Assembly (NCBI RefSeq): GCF_963678635.1
Contig: NC_087064.1
Location: 13,115,989 to 13,179,988, forward strand
Source: Symsagittifera roscoffensis
Lineage: Eukaryota > Xenacoelomorpha > Acoela > Convolutidae
Reading direction: 5' to 3'
Length of the DNA: 64,000 nt
Shown: positions 29,090 to 39,530 of the stretch, piece by piece
Layout of the letters: every line of letters starts with the position of its first letter
Position numbering within the stretch: the stretch's first letter is position 1
Translations under genes and position numbers: made by a program
Notes under the pieces: generated by a model
Told to the model about the DNA's origin: nothing
The model's input: the letters and a program-made list of their open reading frames with translations, nothing else
The model's database searches: none

Positions 29090-30253
29090 AGTGGCAATAG
29101 GACTAGATGGTTTTGGATCTTTAGGAAGATCTTGATCTTGCCTGCTGTCGGAGTCATTCTACTTCTATTCGCGACGCCTCGAAAACTCCTCATGAATATG
29201 AAAGACGACATTTCAATAGAGAAACCGGGAACTATTGTAGATTTGAGTAGAATTGACCTAAAAAGAGAAAAACCAGCTTCTTATAGGACTGCAATTGTGC
29301 GGATCTTTGGGAACAACGTTTACCCTTTGCAGCAAAGTAACCAAGGTTCCAGAAACCTGCAGTTTATTCTGGAAAACGAAAATAGACGGAAAAACAATAG
29401 CCAGTACTTCTGGGTCGTCAATCGAATTGTGAATATATCTGAGTTTTATACCATTGAAGATCTTCTGAGAAGTGAACGGACATTGCACGTTGATTTCGAT
29501 TTGCAAGAGCTGAAATCTCGTTATGGTCGGGATCCTGAACAAGCTATAAAGTATGCCACCGACATAAACAACGCCAGAAACAAGGCTTTAAAACATGCTG
29601 CCGAAAACCTGGACGTTGATTGGATAGTTTTACTAGATGGAAACTCATTTCTGACTAACGAGGCATATGATACATTACACGCTGGCTTGAAAAAAGCAGA
29701 ACAAAATAAACAGTATATGTATTTCATGCCAATGTACAGGTTGTACTCCAATCAAGCTTCTTTGAACCAATATAGTGTCATCGAAGGTTTGAATGTTTAT
29801 CTTTCTGGATTGCAGGAACCCTATTTAGCGATACATCGACTAGCTCTTAAAGAGTTCCAAAGCAGAGGTATCGAGTTATTCGATACTGATGTCGCATACG
29901 GTAAAAGGAGCAAAATTGCATCCTTGGAGGTTCTTGCAAAATATTATTCTGATCATATGGGCTGCCCAGAAGCGTACCATCAAAGCAGTGTGACAAAAAT
30001 AACAAACGCAGGAGATGATTTGAGCATAGCTCTTTCTTGTTCGTATGTGATTAGACTACTCTATTGGCCCGATGGATTTGACCAAAAAATTCGTAAGAAA
30101 TTTAGTCTGTTAACAAAACTGAATGTGTATGCTGGCAAACTCTTGCAAGAAGGATCACATCCGGAAGAGAACAACTTTGTACGCAGCCAGTTACGAAAAG
30201 ACTCTATCAAGGAATTGCAGCGAAATATTGAAGATGTTATCAAAAAAATCTAA
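29090..30253 (+). CDS. type II membrane glycosyltransferase-like protein, main exon (5' end missing)
   Basis: Open from the acceptor atattttag| at 29089 to TAA at 30251-30253. It reads SGNRTRWFWIFRK, then a membrane anchor ILILPAVGVILLLFA, so topology is short basic cytosolic tail, anchor, lumenal catalytic part: a Golgi-type layout. The lumenal part has IVRIFGNNVYPLQQ, NLQFILENE, WVVNRIVN, then NNARNKAL and WIVLLDGNSFLT, a pattern I associate with a nucleotide-sugar transferase-like family in which D-G-N takes the place of a D-x-D metal site. The first in-frame ATG (about 29192) lies after the anchor. A true start must therefore lie in an upstream exon or the anchor is lost. Sugar and acceptor are unknown. 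Confidence 0.65.
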   Translation, partial: SGNRTRWFWIFRKILILPAVGVILLLFATPRKLLMNMKDDISIEKPGTIVDLSRIDLKREKPASYRTAIVRIFGNNVYPLQQSNQGSRNLQFILENENRRKNNSQYFWVVNRIVNISEFYTIEDLLRSERTLHVDFDLQELKSRYGRDPEQAIKYATDINNARNKALKHAAENLDVDWIVLLDGNSFLTNEAYDTLHAGLKKAEQNKQYMYFMPMYRLYSNQASLNQYSVIEGLNVYLSGLQEPYLAIHRLALKEFQSRGIELFDTDVAYGKRSKIASLEVLAKYYSDHMGCPEAYHQSSVTKITNAGDDLSIALSCSYVIRLLYWPDGFDQKIRKKFSLLTKLNVYAGKLLQEGSHPEENNFVRSQLRKDSIKELQRNIEDVIKKI

Positions 30254-30257
30254 TTTT

Positions 30258-30377
30258 ATGAAGATTATTTTCATCATCTTTACTTTGTTAGCTGTATTTT
30301 TGTTCATTCACCCCGCTGTCATACCCATCATAGGCATCAGACAGAAAACACTAAACTGCAGACGGAACCATTTTTGA
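30258..30377 (+). other. small ORF after the glycosyltransferase-like gene (39 codons)
   Basis: ATG at 30258 starts MKIIFIIFTLLAVFLFIHP..., a signal-anchor-like peptide ending at TGA 30375-30377, beginning 4 nt after the previous stop. It could be a chance frame in the 3' UTR. I give it little weight but note the hydrophobic start. Confidence 0.2.
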
Positions 30378-32440
30378 TTTTTTATAATTTATTACAACAA
30401 TTTATTTATAATTTTTTTTACAATGTATGCAAGAACGCTCGATATATCGCCTTCTTATAACCCGCGTAAGTGGCGGATTATTGCATTCCAATTTGACTTA
30501 ATGCAAACGCATTTGGCCTTTTTATTAGAACAGAGGATAACTACATCCCTTTGAAGTTCACATTAGCGTGTGGGGATAGCTTGCAGAAAAAAAACGAGAA
30601 ATTTTATTTTCGTTTTTTTTTGTCAATTATTGTTCCGACTTTTGATGAAAACGGAATATTTATGGTCGGTGTGGTCTTTTATTTATTCAATTTTCGCCGA
30701 TCGAAATACTAGTTTTCGACAAAATTTTTTTATACCCCATTGAAGATAGCGATCTCTTGAGTTCAAAAGTAAAAAGATATTTTACCACCGATTAATTTTT
30801 GTGGTGCTCTTGAAAATTGCCAAATTGGCCATGTTCTGGACTGAATTATGGCGCTTTGAAGAGATTGTTCGAAAACCTGAAAGCATAACGCGAATTATTC
30901 ATGCGTGGCGAATTATCCCGCACAACAAAGTCGTTCCAAACTGAATTAAGGCTAGCTAATTGGTAGTATTCATTTCGTACGACTCAAAACTTAATACTTT
31001 GATTTTGTCCAAAATGTAGGATTTCAATATTTTATTTTCCCAAAAAATATTCGATATGAATTAAGGGACAGTCGAAACATTCAGGGCTTCGCCATAATAT
31101 TCGAGCAGTCTTGTCCAACTAAAAATTTTTTATTGGCCTTAAAGATCAGTCGCAACATTCAGAGTTTTGCCCTGATATACGGTCTGTTGAAGTTTTTGGT
31201 CAGTTCTAGCGCTTCTCCGTTAAACTCAGTTTATTGTTGCTCCAATATTCTTTAAGCACTTCTACCCAAAGATATGCTTCTGATTTTAAAGCACTGAAAC
31301 ATATTGACTTACTTTGATAACTTCAATGCGCGAAACTTTTATGTGTAGCAAATTATCCGCACTCATAACCGCTCCTAACTGATATGAGGCCAACTGTAGC
31401 TGGTCATTATAACTCTACTCAAATACTAGCACATGCACTTGATATTGGCAGTACCAAAACTCATAGATTCTCGAAAACTTTTAAAATAAAAGTTCATGGA
31501 GACTATTTAAGAGACATTCGAAACATTCAGGACTTTGACTTGATGTACGAGCAGTCTTGTTTTGATAAAAACCGGATGACGCTCAGCGCGCTGACTTTCG
31601 TACGCATCATTTCATGCTTATAGTCTCGCACAATGGCTCCTACTATTTAAGCATTTTTTGCTCAACACAAAATACAAACAATAACAAGTTCATATCTCCG
31701 CTATGGTAGCAAAATATTTTAGAAAAAAAATGTATTCAACAAAAAGTTTGCAGAAAGAGAATAGTTGCAAAATCGAGAAGAGTTTTTCGAAAGCTTTTAT
31801 CCTGGACTGCGTCGCGAATCAAAATGAATTTTACATGACGAATGAAAACTTTCCAATATGATAAGTTACCTGATCTCAAACCCGCTGTCTTGTCTCACCT
31901 AGATCTGTGTAAGAAACACGCATGAAAGACAAATTTTTTCCCAAAGTTGACGACGCTCAATCAATTAGGTGGGATTAGGTTCACATGGTTACTTGAACAA
32001 TTTTTTTTTTCAGTGAATCAAAACAAATTATTTGCTAAGAACAGAACGCGAAACTGACAAAAATTGTTCGGATTTTTGCTTAGCTTTAATGAGTTGAGCC
32101 GCTTAAAATTCTTGGCTTCAAAATATCCTAATTGCTTATCAGTAACTTTTCAGTGGAAAGCTTTTGAAAAGTTTTGACTAAAAATCTTTTTTTTACAGTC
32201 GGCCAATCTATGCTTTTTAAACAGCAACCGTTATGTCGTTTTGAATTGCAAGGTTCGAATTAGTTTTTTGGGCTGTTGGTAACTTACTTGGTCAGTTTGG
32301 GGCGATGAATGTTATCGGCCAAGGTCTTTTCTCAATTTCATTATTTAGTTTAAATATAGTGTCAAAGAAAATGTCAAAAAAGTCTCCGGTCCATCCTAAT
32401 TGTAGATTGTCCCTACACTGAGCACAGAAGAATCGTCATC
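30378..32440. other. spacer with repeats, no gene recognised
   Basis: Contains an R2 copy (30600-30960) and, from about 31000 to 31620, repeated phrases such as 'gacagtcgaaacattcag' / 'gacattcgaaacattcag' and 'cagtcttgt' that mark further decayed repeat copies. No exon or RNA gene is recognised. Confidence 0.5.
30600..30960 (+). repeat. R2 dispersed repeat copy
   Basis: Ordered blocks 'attgttccgactt', 'cggaatatttatggtcgg', 'ttttcgacaaaattttt', 'aaaaagatattttacc', 'aaattggcc' match 7840-8165 in inverse orientation. Partial copies lie at 34225-34335 and 58490-58600. Confidence 0.6.
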
Positions 32441-32449
32441 GTCGCTCTG

Positions 32450-33470
32450 ACCGTTCTTACTTCACGCGTTTGTTGCCCCACAGGCTTCTTGGTTTGCGCT
32501 CCAGGATTTTTCTCGCGGGACGTATGTACAATAATCAAAATAGACATTTTCACCTACAAAATTTAGAGTGAGTGGTTTGTTCTTCAATTTGCAGAGATTG
32601 GCAAAGTGTCTTCCGTAACTACGTTTTCCTCCTCGTCTGCACAAGCGTCTAAACTTCCTTTCGTGAAGGGATTGCTACACTTCATAAACGAATTACCTCT
32701 TTCAATATTGAGACTTGTTTCCTTTTTTATATCGTTTTTTACATAATAGGACTTAATAGTCGTACCGTTGTTTGATGGTTAAAAGTGCCCATTTCATTAA
32801 TGAGCTCCTGACTTTACGCTTTCGAGCGACTGATGGTTGCTGACAACAGCTTACGTTGGGTCTCGCCATTTTTCATGCTGCAAATAGAGACATCTCTGAT
32901 CCATTCGGCTTCTTCGGTCTCTTTGATGTTTTAGGTACTGGCTAGTTCTGTCAACGCTCCCCAGAAGTGTTCAAAAGATGCTCTGTTGTTTTATTTTCAA
33001 TATAAAAGCGTGTTTCTCAAATGTGATATATGGGGGTTTGTTAAAAGCTTTGTCCAATAGGTCCCAAAATTCTGTTAGAAAAATAGATAAAGTTTTCAAC
33101 CGAGGGGTTTTCAAAGCGAATAACTTTTTTCCTCTGGTGCCGAGTGCTAAGAATAAAATCGATTGTAACTTCTCGTCCACTATGGTTTTTCTCAATTTGT
33201 CGCGTTTTTTCTTTCTTTCATTGATATGCTTCTCTTCGGCGGCTTCAGGTGTTTTCATCGCGCTCTCGCTCCTCGTTTCCCGACTGGTTCTTTCCGGGTC
33301 TTGTTAACTTCCTGTTACCTGCTCCAAAAGTGGAACCTTGGTTTGTGCGCCATAAGTCTGCTAAGGTTGTCGATGTCCACATTCTTTTTTGCGATTATCG
33401 CCAATTAAAGTTGATCGCAATGAAGGTACTGGCTTGCAAGGTTCGCAAAACACAGTTGATCTCAAATGTG
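32450..33470 (-). pseudogene. gag: gypsy gag remnant
   Basis: Minus-strand pieces read in order: basic EKHINERKKKRDKLRK, then FLALGTRGKKLFALKTP, FWDLLDKAFNKPPYITFEKH, FEHFWGALTELA (about 32945-32985), EAEWIRDVSI and KNGETQRKLLSATIS (about 32830-32910), then a decayed knuckle CRRGGKRSYGRHFANLC (about 32590-32640). This matches the capsid and nucleocapsid of invertebrate Ty3/gypsy Gag proteins with a 'FW..L....ITFE' capsid block. Frames are broken several times, and no LTR or pol was found adjacent. It is an isolated relic. Confidence 0.65.
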
Positions 33471-33479
33471 TTTTGACCA

Positions 33480-34430
33480 TAATGAAGGAAATCCCCGCAA
33501 CTTCGAATCTTTTGACTGCGCCATTTAAAAATATTAAGATGTTCTAACTAGATATGTACCAACTATGTACAACTAAACTAAGATAAATTAATTAAGAAAT
33601 GAGCTGAATTAAAATGTCTGTTCTAAAACTAACACAAAAAATTAAGGTTCCACCACTTGTCGAGTCCTGATGGTGTTGACTGGTATCTAATCGATAACGA
33701 AGGTCAAAAGAAAAGAATAATAAAACAAATCTTTGCTCTAGATTTGTTTTATGTGATAAAATAAAGTTTGCTCTAGATTCTGTTTGTGAATGTTTTTTTG
33801 AGAGAGAGCTATTATTGAAATGTTGTCTATAAACTTTTAATGATAAAAATTTTTTGCTAGAAAAATTTTTCGAGAGCATTTTGAAAATCTTCATTCCTAG
33901 AATATATCCCAGATCAACGCCTGGAAAAATGTTGAAGTTTTGTTTAAAACAACATTTGTGTTAAAACCTGATAAAATAATGAAATTAACGTTGATCACTC
34001 CTTGGTGGTTTAATGCTTACGCGTCTGTCGAACCGAATAAATTGCTCCTGAATTCGATTTTGGAACAGCTATAGCTAATCACAAGTCATGCAAGAAAAAA
34101 CTGTGCAACCTAAAAGCCTTGATTTTAAAAAATTTTCTCTTTGGAACCTAATTGGACTTCTTCTGAAAAAGCTTTCTCCAGTCTAAAATTATCTTATCTG
34201 AGCCGTTCTGTATTCAACTTTGGACTGACATTTTCTAAGAAACGGATTATTTATGCTCGGTGTGGTCCTTTTTATTCAGTCATATTTCGCCGATCGAACT
34301 AACAGTTTTCAACAAAAAAACTTTAGATTCCATCAACCTCGTGAGTTCACGATTTAAAAAAACACGATTTAAAACAGAAAATAAAAAAAAAGTTTTTTTT
34401 TTAATTTTATCGCAAAAACTAGCCATGTCT
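33480..34430. other. spacer, no gene recognised
   Basis: AT-rich. Holds the partial R2 copy at 34225-34335. Frames here lack recognisable domains. Confidence 0.5.
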
Positions 34431-34432
34431 GG

Positions 34433-34795
34433 GACAGTAGCGGATTTAGGGGGTGTGGGGGCGGACTCCCCTTCCTCAGGTTTTCGACCCCCTGCCGACC
34501 TAAAGGGTCCCCTTTTTGTACTATTTTGGGATGTCCATTTTTGGCTGACGGATCAAAATATTTTCTAAATGCGCCGGGGGGAGCGCGCGCTATTTTTGGG
34601 TGGAGCGCGCGCTATTTTTGACTTATTTTTTCATAAGGCGCAGAAAATTTGGTCAAAATAGGGTCTTTATAGTGATTTGGTAGAGCTCAAAAAATCAAAT
34701 TGCTCGACCTAAAAAAAGGTTGACAAATTTGATTTTTTTTTTGAAAATCCGCCGCCCCCCATTGAAAAAATCCAAAATCCGCGCGTGGTCTGGGA
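34433..34795. mobile_element. M1 family small inverted-repeat element, copy 1
   Basis: Ends 'agtagcggatttaggg' and '...aaaatccgcgcgtgg' are inverted with respect to each other. Shares the interior 'ccctgccgacc(t/c)', 'aaagggtcccc', 'gtactatt', 'ccatttttggctga', 'gaaaatttg' and 'gacctaaaaaaaggt' with 38630-39025. No coding capacity; G/C-rich ends stand out from the AT-rich surroundings. Non-autonomous DNA transposon is the likely class. Confidence 0.6.
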
Positions 34796-37700
34796 GACGA
34801 ACCGCTTCGATAGGGTTTTGAGCCGCCTTCCTTATAGGGTATTGAGCCGGCTCGATCTCTAGAATGCTGCACCGGTTCGTCTTAAATATTTTGTAGCAAA
34901 AAGAAGAGATGATTATCTGACTCCCGTTTTTCTTGCAGCATATTTTTTAGATCATCGGTATGCGTGCAGAAAGTTAGAACTAAAAAAACTGTAAAAAACA
35001 ATAAAACATGTCAATAAATAGCGTTTTTTTTTCAACCCTGAATCTATTGTTTTAATCAGTCAAGTGTATATCATAAAAGTTTATTTTCAGTTATGGTTCA
35101 AAATTCTCAAATTCGTGGTAGTTGATAAAAGACATCAAAAACTAACGCTGGTGAGACTTTGATAAGTTGCGATTTCAATATTCCCAATAATTTTTCCGTT
35201 ATGATTATGTTACAAAAGTCGGAAAAATTGCTAAGTTAACTATCACCCTCATACGATCTGGGCAAATCTGGTCAATAATGCACAAATCTCACGCTGACAT
35301 CCGCTCAAACAAATTCATAAGTACCGCAATTCAATTTACAACTGAGCATAATAGGAGTTATTTATTGCACCGTTCACAGCTGCATTGAGTTATTAGTGCA
35401 TGGTTTTCAATTGCATTTGATAAATTTTATAAACGACAAATTTCAACCAGCAACTTCAGAATCAGACATGATCAAAACATGCACCAGTTGAAAAATTGAG
35501 TGGCGACTTGGAATTCTTTGGTAAAGATCAACTGGAATTGGAACATTCGTGGTTTATGTGCTACCAAGACAATTTAAATCAATCGAAATGTGGGAGCCTT
35601 CCAATCTGAAAATCATACAATGCCTAAAACAAAAACTTATGTAAGCAAAAATTATATTTCTTTGCAATTTCCAGCTTAGTAGCTGCTAATATATGCTCTG
35701 ACAGTTTTTTTTTCTTCAGGACAATTTTGATTTTTGAATAACAATAGCTGAAAACGTTTTTTCTAATAACATCGGAAGGATATCCTGTTTCAAAGAAAAT
35801 TCAACCTATTTAAGGTAACTTCCCAACTGGCATAATTCCCAAATGGCAGAAAAAGGAAACTTTTCCCAAATGGCATAAATTTCAAGTTTTAACTGTGATT
35901 CAAACGTTTTCTCTCAGTTTCTAATTCTAACATTTTGTCAGGAACGAAAACATGTGAAAAAGATTTGGAAATAATTGCTTCCAAACAAATGCTAAGCGTA
36001 AAATTTGTCGGAAACATGGAACACAAAAAACCTATCAACAACCGGAGGCTTTTACTTTTCGCTTTTGATAAAAAAAAATTCTGCAACTTTTTCAAGATAA
36101 AATGTCAATCAACATTTGAATTGACAACTTGACTAATTTCCTCACTTTTTTCACAAAAAAGTTGCTCTCGACTTTTTCAATGTAACTATTGCATGAAATT
36201 TTTGCCATGCAATTCGAGGAAAATAATGCTTGATCATATTTCCAGTTTCCAATCAACGCTGCTTAGTCCAAATTGAGTTAAAGCAAGCAATTTGGAAGCA
36301 GAAAATCGTTGTTGGAGATAAATTGTTTCTTTATTTTTGTTGTTTAATGTTTATAAACTTTTTGTTTGAAAATGCGTTTTCAACAAAAGCCTGCGAGTTT
36401 TCTTTTTCGTTTTCAATTTCTTATTTTCACCACCTGTCGATAGTTTTTTTTCGAACGCTATTTTTTAACTACTTTCAAAGGCACTCAGAAATTTAGTGCT
36501 TGCCGCTACTACGAGATGGCTTGATTTGATGTATCAATTCACATTTGGCACCGAAATATATGCAACATTTAAATTCCAGCAACTTGCATTACAGGGCAAC
36601 AAAATCAGTGGTTTAGAATTAAAAAATTGAAAAGTCGGAACAATAATTGCTTTTGTTTCATAGATATTTATAATTAAAAATCAAAAAAATTGCACTTTTT
36701 ACACTAAACCTCAATACATTCAAAAAAATCAAAAAGACAGAGAAAAAAAAAACTTTCGACGACTTCATGGTTTATTGCACATTAGACAATTTACATTTTA
36801 ATCAGCAACTTGATTTAGAGCAAGACTGTTCCTATCAGGTTAACGCCCTAAAGGTTCAGACTGCTTCTTAAAGTCTATAGAATAGTTTTTGGTTTTACGA
36901 TTTTAAAAACTACAGAGGGATAGCCAGTTACTGTACAAGTAGCACAGAATGTTCCAACCTTGGTCTTAAAAGAATTTGTAGCCAATTAGGGTCGTTTTTT
37001 TTCTGTGTGGTGTGATAAAAAATCTGAACAAAAAAAATAAATTAAGCAAATGCGACAGTCATAGTCATTTAGGCCAATTTGAAAAACTGTTTTTGCAGAA
37101 AAACGACTAAGAATAACAAAAAAAATGTAACAACAATTTTAAAAATTTTTCTAATTTTTTTGCTGATTTTTCGATTTTTTGAAATTTTTGATTCCCAAAA
37201 TGGGTCTGAAAAACTTCAAAAAACAACTTTATATGAGTAAAAAAAAGTTTTCACGGCCTAATTGAAGCTTAAATAAGCTATTGTAAGCCTGCACGCCTAC
37301 CATATAAGCTAGAAATTAGACGGAAGAACAAGAATGTCAAACTGGTTTTTCTCGACACCAGAAAAATTTTTTAGAAATTTTAAAGGCGGTGTGAATGATG
37401 ACTGAAAGGGCTTTAATATGATATACCACTCCACCCAGTCCTATGATTTTTTGTGGTAGCTGATTTTCCGTGGAAAACACAAAAAAGAATAAAACACACC
37501 CGAATCCAAAATTTCTTCCCATTTTCATTTGTCAGAACAAAAATGATAAAACTCCGAGTGAATATTAAAAAGGAAATACGAAAAATGTCTCTCACCCACT
37601 AAGTTTAGTATAAAATGTCTTAAATAGTGTCCAGAAACGTATTTTTAAGTCTTTCAGATAGATCGCCTCAAATCAATGTGGGACAGTTTCTGAGAGGGAT

Positions 37701-38016
37701 GAAATCGTTGCTTGTTCGTTAACAGAATAAAATATAAAGCGCTGCGTTAATTGTCGTAAACAACCCATATTGGTAACTTTCAAGCTCTTTAATGGTACAA
37801 AAAGGTTTTTACAACGCGAATTATGTTGATCTTTTACTCAAGATGTTAATACCGTTCAGATGATAGAAAAATGGCTCTTTGAAAATCAAAAAATATCTGG
37901 AGAAGAACCAACTCGTGCAGAGAAATTCATCGTTTTTAAAAAAGTTGGATGCCAACAAATCTGAGAAATATGTGACGGTATGTCAAGTTTTCTAACACAG
38001 TATATTTGAAATCAAA
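34796..38016. other. spacer with decayed repeats, no gene recognised
   Basis: AT-rich, many poly-A and poly-T runs. 36920-36960 is the inverted counterpart of 28590-28640. A short R2-like phrase 'aaaagtcggaacaataattg' lies near 36630, and 37735-37790 resembles the tail of R2 ('gcgttaattgtc...ccatattgg'). No exon with convincing splice signals or domain was found. Confidence 0.45.
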
Positions 38017-38375
38017 TGGGAGGAATCCCTCATACTCGAAGGACCGAATGATCGAAATTAAAAATCAGCCAATCAGATTTCAGTAATCTAAAGTTTGGAA
38101 AGAAAGTAAACATTTCCAGGGACTGAATAATGATATTGGCCGAATATAAAAACGGCAGAAAAATGCAAAATTTTTGAAATATCACGGGTTGCCGCCGAAT
38201 TGGAACAAATTCTATATTTCAAGGGTTTCGTTATGAAAGAAGCAAAATATTGATTCATTTAATTGAATAGCAATTGCTTCTTTTTAAAAATTGACCTTCG
38301 GCAAATTTTGTTTTCGGTCCTTCGCTCACAAATTTTTTTGCTCATTCGGTCCTTCGCGCATGAGAATAGCCCCCA
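38017..38375. mobile_element. M2 small inverted-repeat transposon (359 bp) with target duplication
   Basis: Left end tgggaggaatccctcatact then cgaaggaccgaatga; right end is tcattcggtccttcg then cgcatgagaatagccccca. The two ends form inverted repeats of about 38 bp with some mismatches. The 5-bp sequence tcaaa flanks both sides (38012-38016 and 38376-38380). No ORF. A MITE is the best description. Confidence 0.75.
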
Positions 38376-38629
38376 TCAAATAAATCAGCATTGTAATTGC
38401 CTAATAATGCAAATTTTATGCTGCTAAAAATTTACTGCTCATGGAATAGCTCAAAAAAGGAATTAACAACCAGTTTCTCAAAAAGTGGTTATACTTTGTA
38501 TTGCTCCGGCGTCTGATAATCTGTAGCAACTTTTTCATCATACGAGTTTTTTCTGTTGTCAAAAAAAATCAGATGAGCTCGAATGAAATACAGCTTCAAC
38601 GCTTTTTCAGTCGTGCTTTAAGTCAATAG

Positions 38630-39025
38630 CTGATTTAGGGGGAGGGGGGACTTACGCCTTCCTCTTCAGGGTTTCGACCCCTGCCGACCCAAAGGGTCCC
38701 CCCCTTTGTACTATTGTGAGACATCCATTTTTGGCTGATAGACCTTAAAATTTTTCTAAATGCGCCAATCGGCGCCAATCTATACTAATTTCAATTTTTT
38801 GGCTGAAACTTTCCAAAAAGAACTTAAAGACGCCTTTTTGGCCTGTTTTTTCAAAACTTCGCCTGCGGCGCAGAAAATTTGCTTAAATTAGGGCCTTTAT
38901 AGTTGCTTGGGAGAGCTCAGAAAATCAATTTGGTCGACCTAAAAAAAGGTCGACAAAATTTTCAATTTTTTTTTGAACCCCCCCCCCCCCCCCCCTCTAG
39001 AAATTCCTAGATCCGCGCCTGCGTT
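38630..39025. mobile_element. M1 family small inverted-repeat element, copy 2
   Basis: Second copy of 34433-34795, with ends 'agctgatttaggggg' and 'ctagatccgcgcctg'. Contains a C homopolymer of about 20 at 38974-38994, a likely place for assembly or polymerase error. Confidence 0.6.
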
Positions 39026-39439
39026 AAGTTGCAATAAAAAAAACAAAAACTTGTGTGCTATCGGGACAGACTTTTTTAAAAAATACTTGATTTATAGTCT
39101 ATTTTCATAAAACTGCTCATCAATTGACTTCATAGTTTTAGCGTAATTCCAGATTAAATTGAGAAGCCAAATTTACCCATTTTTTGGGAAAATGTTGATA
39201 ACAAATTTCGCAAAAAATTTTCTTCGCTTTTTTTTTGCTAAAATTTTTTGAACCACTTATTTTTTGTCTAATCTCCCACGAACCCAATTTGAGAAAAACG
39301 CGTTTGATGTTTTCCCTTTTGTTCGTCTTGTCCGGATAATTTAATAACTGAATGGTTTACACAGCATAATCGTCAGACTATCAAAACAGTAGAAGTTGGA
39401 TTCAATTGGCGGTGAAGGAAGCTAGTGAGATTGTGAGGA
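39026..39439. other. region upstream of tetraspanin-like exon 1
   Basis: Probable promoter and 5' UTR. No TATA or initiator motif is clear enough to call. The sequence becomes less AT-rich near the ATG. Confidence 0.4.
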
Positions 39440-39530
39440 ATGTGTTGTGACCATCATGGCCACCCGCACCACCACCACTGCTGCGACTGTGACTGCGACT
39501 GGATATTCTTCATGTGCTGCTGGAATGCAG
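39440..39530 (+). CDS. tetraspanin-like exon 1
   Basis: ATG in 'gaggaATGtgttgt', 30 codons plus one base, ending GCAG|gtcagt (a sound donor). An alternative ATG 9 bp in another frame (39455) gives a Thr/Ala-rich peptide with no membrane character, so the Cys/His frame, which continues into hydrophobic sequence in exon 2, is preferred. Confidence 0.6.

Noticed and set aside
38974-38994. Run of about 20 C, considered as a structural element
   Set aside because: More likely a slippage-prone homopolymer within a repeat; length may not be reliable.
39455-39530. Alternative start giving a Thr/Ala-rich peptide in tetraspanin-like exon 1
   Set aside because: Although open, its continuation into exon 2 is not hydrophobic, whereas the other frame gives membrane helices and the CCG loop downstream.
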